Source of the DNA: Lyophyllum atratum
Lineage: Eukaryota > Basidiomycota > Agaricomycetes > Agaricales > Lyophyllaceae
DNA length: 64,000 bases
Reading direction: 5' to 3'
Assembly (NCBI GenBank): GCA_014905825.1
Contig: JACGCN010000001.1
Span: forward strand, 3,224,001 to 3,288,000
In this document: positions 1 to 9,417 of the stretch, piece by piece
Layout: each line of letters starts with the position of its first letter
Position numbering within the stretch: position 1 is the first letter of the stretch
The notes under the pieces: generated by a model
The model's input: only the letters and a program-made list of their open reading frames with translations
What the model was told of the DNA's origin: nothing
Database searches by the model: none
Position numbers and translations under genes: made by a program

Positions 1-1856
1 TCAAGATCCCATATGCCCAGCAGATAGACCCCCAAAGCCAAACATAAAAGATTCCTTCAGGTGAGCAGTCACGGGTAAGTTGAACAGCGCAGCAGTTCCT
101 CTGCCATCGCCAAACAGGTGATCTGTATTCTCACAGTCAAGGCCAGACACGGACACCACAGGAGAACGTAAGTCTCCTGGTAGGGTGGTGTATGACTGCT
201 CAGGTGTCGTGAGGGGACTCGATGAGGAGGACGAGCAACTGGAGGACGAAGGCGTTCTTAGATCCGACGCTATATCGGAGCCGAAAGACGGTGAGCGTGA
301 AGCGGGCAAGGAAGATTGCAGTGGTGCCGGAGAAGCCTCTGAAACGGCAGAGCTGCCACGATGCGCGATGCTCGTGTTCTTCGGGGTGCGTCTAGGAAGA
401 CTTGCGACTTTTCGACGAGCAGGTATGTTGTTGCTCTGTTTAGGGAGCATTGACGTGGTGGGTGAGGAAAATGGACTGAATGATTGGAGAGGATGAAGGG
501 GGGAGGATGGGGCACGAACGGTGGCGAGGGGTGATGAGCGTTTCAAAGGAAGGAGTATGGGCAATCGGACAAGAGCAGGATGAGGAGAAGGAGGTGGGAT
601 AGTAACTCTAGCAGCACACCAAGACTGAGATACACCTGGGCGCCGCTTGTGGGACACTGGTACCCTTAAATGAAGTTTCGTTTGAAATACCTCGATAAAA
701 TCTTCCAGATCGATCGGAGCTTTGAGGGTGGGGCGGGTCGAACTAGGTTTACGGTCCCATACAGGCGCACAGAATTTGTGGGTTCCGATCTTGGTTGGGA
801 ATGGATCATAATCACAACGAGGAGGATAAGGCGTAGGGAAAGCATGGCGAGGCCTAGGAGGGTTTAACGGGTTGGCAGCAACGAGATCGCGGGCAGGTAT
901 GGGCATCGTGGGCTGTGCGTAGGAGTCAATTGGTAGGATTGCCGATGGAATATTGTGACATGCCAGGTCTTCATCGTCCGAAGAGTCACCTCTGGGGGGT
1001 TCTGACTTCGTGGCAAGCTTCCGTTCGTGTTCTGGCACAGTAAAGAGGGGCATTTTACGCTCCAGGGATTTCAGAGAGATTTCAAGAGGCAGTGGGTCCT
1101 CGGTCAATCTCCGTAGTGGCTTTCCATCCTTTCTTGCGCGGTTGCGGTGATTTTGGAACTAGTCACCCGACAAGATGCGTCAAAATGTGGATATCCACAC
1201 TATTTTAGCTGAACACATACCCAAACTTCGATCTGCCGTGGGGTCATCATGGACTTTCTTGCTAGGACCGCCCTGTCGGGTGCAGAAGGATACGCGTTAT
1301 ATTCGAAATATTTCTCCAAAACAGGTGTATATTCCTGGATAAAAAGTGAATCGAATTCATTTTATAGCAAGAAAACACATACGTGGTTGAATACCGGTTT
1401 CTTATCTTTTTGGAGTCGTTCAGCGGCCGTTGATTCCGCCTTTGCGACAGCATCACGGGCATTGGCGAAGGCCTCTTCTACCCACGCGCTTGTATGCTGT
1501 GTATACGCAGCATTCCATACTTGGATCATGGTTTGGGTTTCTTCTTGGGTAACACTTCCTTTCATTGACGCTTTTCGAAACGCATTTCTGAGTGACGTTT
1601 GGCAAATATCGCGGAGATCGTGCGCCGCTTTGAGATACTTGTCAGATGCTAGTCGTGCAATTACAGGCGATAGTCCAATCGCCTCAAGCTGGGAGGCTAT
1701 ACTGGTTGCTGTCGTTATCGGGGGCAGAAGAGTAGAGTCGGAGGAGCCTTCTTCACATGATTCAAGATGGGTAGCGGGAACTGCAATGCACGACTGCTGG
1801 ATGTGTTGTTTGACATGGACGAGCAGCTTGCGAAGGGGGCTCTCTGGATGATGCAT
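1..1856 (-). CDS. HD2: HD2-class homeodomain mating-type protein (copy a)
   Basis: HD2 transcription factor of the A mating-type locus, which works as a heterodimer with an HD1 protein from a compatible partner. Exons 1383-1856, 1221-1334 and 1-1158 are supported by GT-AG introns of 48 and 62 bp. The classical 60-residue homeodomain spans the three exons (about residues 154-213), with helix-3 motif VWFQNHRNRARK; the invariant W, F, N and R are present. The start ATG at 1856 lies in a divergent promoter shared with HD1a. The variable N-terminal ~150 residues match the region that sets partner specificity in this family. The long Ser/Pro-rich C-terminus contains two blocks shared with the other HD2 copies (NPPRP-HAFPT and LPRRTPKNTSIAH, the latter a basic, NLS-like stretch). 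A 51-bp in-frame GC-AG intron (913-963) is likely, because both paralogs have a GT-AG intron there. Length is 581 aa unspliced or 564 aa spliced. The stop codon lies exactly at the window edge. Confidence 0.93.
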
Positions 1857-1924
1857 GGAGGGAGAATAGACGGTTTCACGTTGGACGACCCATGCTACCG
1901 CTTTGTCCCCAACTACTGATACCT

Positions 1925-1971
1925 AAACGGGCGAACAATGCAATGCAATAAGTTATTATGTAAGCACATTG
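1925..1971. promoter_or_regulatory. Shared divergent-promoter elements between HD2a and HD1a
   Basis: The ~190 bp between the two divergent start codons holds two short blocks that recur upstream of the other HD2 genes. AAACGGGCGAACAATG lies at 1925-1940 and ATGTAAGCACATTG at 1958-1971. The first has near-identical counterparts at 6861-6876 and 9283-9298, and the second at 9312-9325. Spacing between the blocks is similar (33 and 29 bp start to start). A regulatory role is inferred from conservation in otherwise diverged DNA; no known factor is assigned. Confidence 0.45.
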
Positions 1972-2047
1972 TACACTGACCTTCGGCGGCTCCAAGTACT
2001 TCAAGCCCATGAACTGGAACGTTGGACATCCTTTCAGCTCTCCGCCC

Positions 2048-4110
2048 ATGAACCCATCCATCGATAGAGAACTATCTCTCCTCGAAGACAGATTTTTACT
2101 CGCCTCCGCTCAAGGAGTTCCAGCACTCGCGGCCTTTCATGATCAGTGGTTTGCTCTTCTGCGTGTGCAGGATGGTGCTCGTACGCAAAACGCAGCCGAT
2201 GAAACCCTTGGACAGGCCAACGCCGTCTCGTTAAGAATTGAGGTCTTAACAGACTGTCTCACCGACTTCAGGACCAGCGTGGATCCCATACATAATGATT
2301 TGGAAGGTGTCTTCGCAAACATTGACATCGACGATAGACCGGACGTCGCTCGGATCCAATCACCTCAGATGGTCCCCGAAGAGATCATGGACCATTCAGA
2401 AGTAGTCACCAGCACCACTCACTCTCCTTGCCCTCCATACATCGAACCTGCCTACCAGTGGCTGCTCGAGAATCTACATAACCCATATCCGTCGAAGGAG
2501 ACTCGGATTTCCATCGCCCTCGAGTCAAGTTCTGACAGAAAGTGTGTCGATGCCTGGTTTATCGAAACCCGCAAACGGATTGGCTGGAACAAACTCCGTA
2601 AACAGCACTTCTCGAAACGCGTTGACATAGTTGATGCCGCCACACGCTTTTTTGTGCGAGAAGACGAAAAGCGGCCAGTGGACCCGACCGTAGAGCTAGA
2701 ATTTGCAGGGCTCCAGAAGCGGGTGAGGGATCTTTACGCTGATCGATTCGTCGAGAGTACGCTCGCGACGAAGTTGGACGTTGCTGTGAAGGATCTGACA
2801 CCGGTGACGAAGGCACAAGCGCACGAAAAGGCACAGCGGTTGCGACTGGAGGCGCGAAAAGGAGAAGAGGATGCCCTGGCGGCGTCATCCTATCCGTCAC
2901 CACAGCGCTCGCCTGGTCGTTCATCGGAGCCGGTTGCGCTGGCGCCCTTAGAAGAAGATGAAGACCTTGCTACTACGCAATCAGAAGCGATTGCTGGGCG
3001 GAAACGTCGCAGTATTTCTCCCGACGGGGACAAAGACAGTTCGGCCGATCGACCAAGCAAACGCACTAGGCAAGTGCCCTCGACGATGCCATTTCCATGT
3101 TTGCTGATTATCTCAATAGGCTTGAAGTCACTTCACTGCCTACTGGGCTCCCGTCACCCATCCTCTCCCCCCATGAGCCCCTCCGAAGAAGCATATCTCC
3201 GACTCTTGCGCTCGACTCAACCACGCTCCCTACTATTAGTAGAAAACGACGCCTTTCTGACGCCGACGGCCACGGTGCTCCCAAACGACCTCGTAACTTT
3301 CCTTCTGGACCCCGATTGCAGGCGGTCTCGGCTCCCCTGCTGATGCCTAATGTACAGATCGGGGCATCGAGCATGGACAATTGGTTCAACGCCCATTTTG
3401 GGATTCCCAATCCCGTCGTCGTTGACGAGCTTGATACGTCTGAGCCTCTAGATGTCCAGGTCTTCAGCTACCCCATGGTCGCAGCGGATACTCCCTTGGC
3501 TGGAGGACCTTGCGATATGGACAACGATATTCCTGCTCTAGTGGCTGATGAGTTTTCCTTCGCCACAGAATCATTGGAGATATCGACAAACACCTATGAC
3601 ATTAATGAATTATTCCTGGACGATGACGAGCTCGATACAGTGTTTTCGGGGCAAAGTACGTCAAATCGGCCGAGATATTCACGTTCCACCATTGATGACA
3701 TTACTATCCCAGATCTCGTTAACCGGTTCCAAGACTTTTCCCAACTACCCGTATCGGATTTTTCAACAATCACAAATTTCCCAACTATCCCTTTCATGGA
3801 CTCATTTGATGACCACTTCAGCAATGACGCGCCCCATTCACTGTCTATCAACCCCATATTGGATATCAACTGGGACTTGCCACCATTCTTGCAAACCGAC
3901 AACCTCTTCAATTCCCTAAACAATTTGAAAGCCTTTGGGCAGGACGTCATAGCCCAAGACCCATCTCTGATGGTAGGAATGAGTGGACTTCTTGCCGACC
4001 CCACACTCACTCAGGAATCCCAGGCAGAGGACAAGGCCGACATGGAACGAAGGCTTGCGGCAATGAGAGAGGAGATGCGCCAGCTGGAGCAGAAAATTGC
4101 TGTGTCATAG
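2048..4110 (+). CDS. HD1: HD1-class homeodomain mating-type protein (copy a)
   Basis: HD1 partner class of the A mating-type locus, divergent from HD2a. Exons 2048-3069 and 3120-4110 join in phase through a 50-bp intron with a GC donor (GCAAGT) and an AG acceptor, giving 670 aa. An upstream in-frame ATG at 2009 exists, but the product from 2048 lines up better with HD1b (MNPSIDREL against MDDKSDGEF). The atypical (TALE-like) homeodomain is at about residues 128-190: it starts PPYIEPAYQWLLENLHNPYP and has recognition helix WFIETRKRIGW. A basic segment (KRRS...PSKRTR) just before the intron looks like a nuclear signal. The C-terminal half is acidic and Ser/Pro rich, as expected for the activation region of HD1 proteins. 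It ends in a short predicted coiled coil (MREEMRQLEQKI) that has a counterpart in HD1b. Confidence 0.93.
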
Positions 4111-4898
4111 TAAGCTCGTCTTGACGATTCTTGCCCTTATCGGCGAACTGAGAGTCTTTTGCAGATCCTGAATTGAACCCTTTCCACATGATTCCTAGCC
4201 TCATCGCCATCATTTCTAAAGATCTCCATTGTATCAAATAGTTCACTCGACATCTCTTTTTCGCATATCATTATAGGTTAACTTGCATTGATACCCCTGC
4301 TATCGTCATTATCACTTTACGTACTGCTTTGAAGGTCGCTATAATCCTATGTATATGTTACTCTTAGCCTTGAACATGATGTATCTCCGACTCATCTGTC
4401 GTTAACGCCCCGCGTTGTCCGGTGCAATCACGTCGATGTCGCTCAGCATGGCTTCGATATCTTGTGGTAGGTCGTACGAAGGCTGTCATGACGTGTTATC
4501 AAGTACAAGATACGGGCTCTGACTGGTGTCTCTTGAGGATTCTGAGAAAAGTAACCGACAGAATCGATCAGAAAGTTGAGTCATCGGACAAGAGAAGAGT
4601 TATTTCCACAGATTTAGGACCTGAGTATTACTAGTACAATGCGTCTACTGATACAGTTGTCGTAGCAGCGATGATATATGATCATGGAAGCGATATCAAT
4701 ATGGTAGCAAGAGCATGCAAACTTGGATAGCAATGAATGAAGCGACGACACGAAAATAAAGATAGCGAGCAAAGGAGAAAAATAGCAGCGTGAGAGATGT
4801 CAAGATGCACTATCATAGACATAAGAGACCATAAGTTATGTAGTCATAGTAGTCGGCCTATGATGGCGAGGCATAGGTTCGAATGGTGTGTTTCAAGA
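4111..4898. other. Intergenic region between convergent HD1a and HD2b
   Basis: About 790 bp separates the 3' ends of HD1a (+) and HD2b (-). No convincing coding region is seen. The right part (4626-4842) is duplicated in diverged form downstream of HD2c (see the repeat entries). The rest is low-complexity, AT-rich 3' untranslated or spacer DNA. Confidence 0.6.
4626..4842. repeat. 3' flank of HD2b, paralogous to 7157-7345
   Basis: The segment matches the DNA just downstream of HD2c in the same relative place and orientation. Shared blocks include TAGTACAATG-GTCTA-TGATACA near its left end and TGTCAAGATGC-CTATCATAGACATA near 4797-4823. The match covers non-coding DNA, so it reflects duplication of a chromosomal segment rather than constraint on a protein. 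Confidence 0.6.
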
Positions 4899-6787
4899 TC
4901 ACATCTGCCCAGCAGCTGGGACTTCTAGGCCAAATGTAAACAGTTGCTTCGGCGGAGCGACCATCGAAAATTCGGATGGCGTTCCTTCTCCGGAAGAAAA
5001 AGACTCTGGGCGTTCAGCAAACAGGCCCCATGACTTTTCGAAGTCGATGCCTGAGAAGGAGACAGATGGAGCGCCAGCATCATGTGAAAACGAGGCGTAT
5101 GACTGCTCGGGCGTTGCGGGGGCACTCGACGATGTCGACGAGCTACTCGAGGATGAGGAGTGTCTTCGTTCCGAAGACGTATCTGTGCCGAACGACGACG
5201 AGCGAGAGTTGGATGATGACGATCGCGATGGTGCTGAAGAAGCTTCTGAAATGGCAGGGCTACAGCGACTGTGAGCGATGCTTGTGTTTTTTGGTGTGCG
5301 TTTGGGAAGGCGAGCTACCTTCCGACGGGTCGGGGTGTCGTTGGAATGGTTAGGAAAAATAAATGTGCTCGGTTGAGAGAATGGACTAGGTAGTCGGGAT
5401 GGATGAAGGCGGGAAGATGAGGTGGTGACAGTAGCGAGGGGTGATGGGCACCTTGAGGGGGGAACAAATGGCGACCGTACAAAGGCAGGATGAGGAGCGG
5501 GAGATAGGATGGTGACTCTGTCAGCCCACCAAGACACTGCCAGCTTTGAGCGCTGCTTCAGAGATGTAGGTACCCTGAGATGAAGTTTCGATTCGAAATC
5601 CCCGATTAACTCATCAATGTCGATCGGAGTGTTAGAAGTGGAAGGAGGGGTAGCAGGCTTGCGGTACCAGATGGGTGCGGGAAAGCTGTATGGCCTGATC
5701 CTGTTCGGGAAAGGATCGTAGTCACAACGAGGAGGATATACCGTCGGGAAAGCGTGAGAAGGCCTAGGAGGGTTCAGGGCACCAGCAGCAGTGGGATCAC
5801 AGGAAGGTGTTGACATTGACGACTATGCAAGGAGTGAGCGTAGAAGCAATAATGGAAGTAGATGGCTACATACCATGTCTTCTGCGTTCGGAGAGTCTTC
5901 TCTGGCAGGTTCCGTCTTCGTGACAGCCTGCCGCTGATGTTCAGGGATGGTGAAGAAGGGCATACTGCGCTCCAAGGATTTCAACGAAATTTCAAGAGGG
6001 AGTGGATCCAGAGCCAGTTTGCGCAAAGGCTTTCCGTCCTTCTTTGAGCGGTTGCGGTGGTTCTGGAACTGATCACCAGAATATCACACCCATCAAAACA
6101 TGTCAATGAACACATTTACAGCTGGAGACATACCCAAACTTCAATCTGTCGTGGTGTCATCATAGATTTTCTTGCGAGAACAGCTCTGTCCATCGGCGAA
6201 GGGTAAGCATTATATTCAAAATATTTCTCTAAAAAAGGCGTGTATTCCTAATCAAAGGTTCATTTTAGGTGTCCTTCAGAGAAAGCGGACAAACGCACAT
6301 GGTTGAAAACAGGTTTCATTTCTTTCGCAGATTCCACCAGGGTTGATTTTCCCGTGGCGACTGCGCCTCGGGCGAGGGAGAATACAGCATCACGGGCACG
6401 AGAAATGTTATTCTCCGCCCATGCATATGTTTGCTGTGTGAGTGCTGCATTCCATGCCTTATTTCTTGAATGGGTCTCTTTGTCTCCTGTAGCTGATGCC
6501 GTTCGAAGCGCGTTTCTGAGTGAGGATTGGGAAGCATCGTGAAGTTCGCGTGTAGTTTTGATATAGGCGTTAGATATTTGTCGCGCGATGGCAGGCGGTA
6601 AGCCAATTTCCACGAGCTGAGAAGCTATATTAGAGTCCTCAGATATTTCAGGCAGCAGAACAGCATCGGGCGGAGTGCATAAGTCCCGGCTTCGAGAGGG
6701 ATCGAGAGGTGAAGTGCACGATGACGGCAGTGTGAGTTGAGCGGCACTGGTGATCATACGGCGAATGGAGCTTTCTGCACGACGCAT
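4899..6787 (-). CDS. HD2: HD2-class homeodomain mating-type protein (copy b, unpaired)
   Basis: Third-partner HD2 gene lying between the two HD2/HD1 pairs. Exons are 6299-6787, 6134-6247, 5874-6068 and 4899-5822 (573 aa). All introns are GT-AG and the exon phases close. The homeodomain (about residues 163-222) has the same recognition helix as its paralogs (SMMTPRQIEVWFQNHRNR), so DNA contact residues are intact. The first ATG in frame is at 6787, with N-terminus MRRAESSIRR aligning to MHHPESPLRK of HD2a. The C-terminal half has the HD2 blocks NPPRP-HAFPT-YPPRCDY and LPKRTPKNTSIAH, and a Ser-rich stretch near 5130-5230. No HD1 gene lies divergently upstream, where one would be expected; only a weak remnant is proposed. 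The reading frame is open and looks functional, so it could still pair with HD1 proteins from other haplotypes. Confidence 0.92.
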
Positions 6788-6860
6788 GGTGGAGGGATGA
6801 TGGTGAGGGATAAGAAACAATTGCTAGCGTCTGACCGTATAGTGCCATGTCGAATTGCCG

Positions 6861-6876
6861 AAACGGGTGAACAAAG
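6861..6876. promoter_or_regulatory. Upstream element of HD2b
   Basis: AAACGGGTGAACAAAG lies 74 bp upstream of the HD2b start codon. It matches the elements at 1925-1940 and 9283-9298, which lie 69 and 100 bp upstream of HD2a and HD2c. The second block found in those two promoters (ATGTAAGCACA-TG) is not evident here. Confidence 0.4.
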
Positions 6877-6980
6877 CAATGATGGAGGACTCGTGATCCT
6901 ATTTTCGAGCGGACTGTTGTTGTTTCTCTCACGAGCCCTGGACCATGGCCAGTCGTTGATGCTGAATGTGCGTTTCGTGA

Positions 6981-7115
6981 AGCCCACCTTGCATCAAACC
7001 AGTCAAGTTTCGCAACAGGCTGAAGCGGCATGATGTGCAACTTGCAATGGCACTCCGTGACTCTGAGGGATGCTCAATAGTTTTGATGCGACTCACGACG
7101 GAGTTGAGCGATTAG
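6981..7115 (+). pseudogene. Possible remnant of an HD1 N-terminus
   Basis: This is where the divergent HD1 partner of HD2b would be expected. One plus-strand frame runs to a stop at 7113-7115 without an ATG at its head. It shows a loose match to HD1 N-termini: FRNRL...ALRDSEGCS...LTTEL here, against FNRRW...AMDAESLSV...ILADR in HD1b. The similarity is weak and was judged by eye, so this may be plain spacer. Confidence 0.22.
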
Positions 7116-7156
7116 AGAGATTGAGCCTGAACAGGGTGGATCACTGAAGGCCTTAC

Positions 7157-7345
7157 TATTATTAGTACAATGTGTCTATTGATACAATTTATCCTTGAGC
7201 GACGATATACATGAAAGCAACAGCAGTATGATAGCAAGTGCAGGCAACAATGCGAAAAATAAAGATATCGTGCCAAGGAAGGAAAAAGATTAGTATGGTG
7301 AGAGTCATGTCAAGATGCGCTATCATAGACATACGAGATCATAGG
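7157..7345. repeat. 3' flank of HD2c, paralogous to 4626-4842
   Basis: Counterpart of the segment downstream of HD2b. It starts with a TATTATTAGTACAATG-like block and ends with TGTCAAGATGCGCTATCAT at about 7308-7326, immediately before the HD2c stop codon. Its presence between HD2b and HD2c supports tandem duplication of an HD2 gene with its 3' flank. Confidence 0.6.
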
Positions 7346-7355
7346 TGGTTACTTG

Positions 7356-9183
7356 TCAGAAATAGCAAGGGTGAAAGCAGATGGGTGGCTGTGATGGCAA
7401 TGCATGTGAAGAGGTGCGAGGGCCTACGTGACCAGTAGCTGAGGCCTCAAAGCGAGAAGGGAATGACTGCTTGGGTGCGGCAGCCAGGGAGAAGTTGAAC
7501 GGCGTTTTCAGGCTCGGTGGGAGGGTTTCTCTGCGATCCCCGAAGAGGTCATCCATCCCTTCGAAGTCGAGACCTGCCACAGATACCGACGGAGAGTGTG
7601 CGTAGTCCGGCAGCTTAGCGTGGGGTAGTTCCGGGGTTGTGAGAGTACTCGATGATGTCGAACTGCTTGAGGAAAATGAGGTCCTTCGTTCAGAAGGTAT
7701 GTCTGAGTCGAAGGACGGGAAGCGGGAGGTATATGATGAAGATCCGGACGGCGCCGGAGACCCCTCTAAAAACGCGGGACTGTTATGATGATGTGAGATG
7801 CTCGTGTTCTTTGGAGTGCGTTTTGGGAGGTGGGCAACCTTCCGGCGGACGCGCATGTCGCTAGAATCTTGAGGGTTGGTGGGTTGGGAGAACAGAATAG
7901 GATATCGGAAAGGATGGGGGCAGGATGTCGTGGCGGGGATGGCTGGGATGTCTGAACGATGTGATGATGTGTGGCTCGAAGGAGCGGATATCGGCGATCG
8001 GACAAAAGCAGGATGAGGAGCGGGCGGTGGTATAGTAGTCCTCAAGGCACACCACGAATGAGACGACGTTAAACGTCGCTTTTTGGAAGCGGGTGCCCTA
8101 AAATGAAGCTTCATGCCAAAATCCGCGATAAAATCTTCCATGTCCAACGGGATTTTGCTGGAACGTTGTGAAGTGGCAGGCGTGCGGAACCATATAGGTC
8201 TGGGAAACTTGTGGATCCCGGCCTTGCTGGGGAAAGGATTGTAGTCGCAACGAGGAGGGTATACTGTTGGGAAAGCATGGCAGGGTCGAGGGGGGTTTAA
8301 GACATCAGAATCAGCGGGGTCCTGGAACGGCACTGAAATTGACGGCTGTAGAAGGTAAGTAACTTATGAAATCGTCATCGAAAATGGGGAATCACATACA
8401 GTGTCTTCGTCATCCGAGGGATCGTCTTGAGGTCCAGGTTCATTGGCAGGCCTCCGTTCATGTTCGGATACGGTGAAGAAGGGCATTTTGTGCTCTAGGG
8501 ATTTTAGAGATATTTCGAGAGGTAGGGGGTGCTCAGTTAATTTACGCAGAGGCCTTTCATCCTTCTTCGCCCGATTGCGGTGGTTTTGAAACTAATCACA
8601 ACAGTGCGAAATATCAAAACATGCGTGTGGATATATCACAATATCAAGACGTACCCAGACTTCGATCTGCCGTGGTGTCATCATAGATTTTCTTGCGAGG
8701 ACCGCTCTATCAAGGGCAGAAGGATATGCATTATATTCAAAATATTTCTCCAAAAGAGGTGTGTATTCCTGCCAGAAACTCAGTATAGAACGGTTTTCAG
8801 TCAAGACAGAGACTTACGTGGTTGAAGACCGGTTTCTTTCCCTTCACGGGGGGACAATTGATTCTTGGTTTCGTCCTTGACAGATTGTTACGAAAATCGG
8901 AGAAGACATCTTCTGCCCATGCATAACTCTGTTGTGCGTGAGCTGCATCCCAGCGTTCAATTATCGTCTGGGCTTCTTCTCGAATAACGCGTCCCGTAGC
9001 TGCGCAAACACTGCGGAGATCGAGTGCAGCTTTAAGGCAAACATCAGACAAACGTGGCACTTTGGCAGCGAATGGGTCAGTTGCCCCGAGAGGAGGATTC
9101 GAACTGGGCGGTCTTGGTACTTCGTCTGGCGGAGTAGTAGTATCAGAGGGGGCGTCGGGAGGAGCATTGCATGAGAACGACAT
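7356..9183 (-). CDS. HD2: HD2-class homeodomain mating-type protein (copy c)
   Basis: HD2 gene divergent from HD1b. Exons are 8818-9183, 8655-8768, 8400-8591 and 7356-8345 (553 aa), all with GT-AG introns. The homeodomain (about residues 122-181) has helix motif VWFQNHRNRAKK, as in the paralogs. The chosen start is the ATG at 9183. The 17-18 codons just upstream remain open and resemble the N-terminus of HD2a (HRLLASISQH against RKLLVHVKQH), so the ancestral start seems to have been lost and translation begins later. At the other end, the paralogs stop shortly after a G-H/Q-M motif, whereas this copy has GHVGPRTSS and continues for about 20 residues more before its stop. The HD2 C-terminal blocks NPPRP-HAFPT and LPKRTPKNTSISH are present. 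Confidence 0.9.
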
Positions 9184-9282
9184 ATGCTGAGAAATGCTGG
9201 CGAGAAGCCTGTGGATAAAGTTTTGAATGAAGGAGAAACGAGAGTGTTTCGCTGAACGGCCAACCCGGTCATGCACAAATCC

Positions 9283-9325
9283 AAACGAGCGAACAATGAA
9301 GCCTCTCGCTGATGTAAGCACAATG
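9283..9325. promoter_or_regulatory. Shared divergent-promoter elements between HD2c and HD1b
   Basis: AAACGAGCGAACAATG (9283-9298) and ATGTAAGCACAATG (9312-9325) lie between the divergent starts of HD2c and HD1b. Both repeat, with one mismatch each, the blocks in the HD2a/HD1a promoter. The surrounding DNA does not align well, which makes the blocks stand out. Confidence 0.45.
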
Positions 9326-9417
9326 CGTTTACACGACTTGTCCCACCAACAGTACCAAACATATGGATTAGACTCAAGTCGAAGAACTAACTTGGAGTTC
9401 ACGCCCTCACACCCATC

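Noticed and set aside
185..496. Plus-strand open frame over HD2a
   Set aside because: Antisense shadow of the Ser/Pro-rich HD2 C-terminus; similar shadows occur over HD2b and HD2c.
1857..2047. Search for the GATG-N9-ACA type HD dimer target in the HD promoters
   Set aside because: Only partial resemblance (GATGTAAGCACA at 9311) with the wrong spacing; not claimed as an operator.
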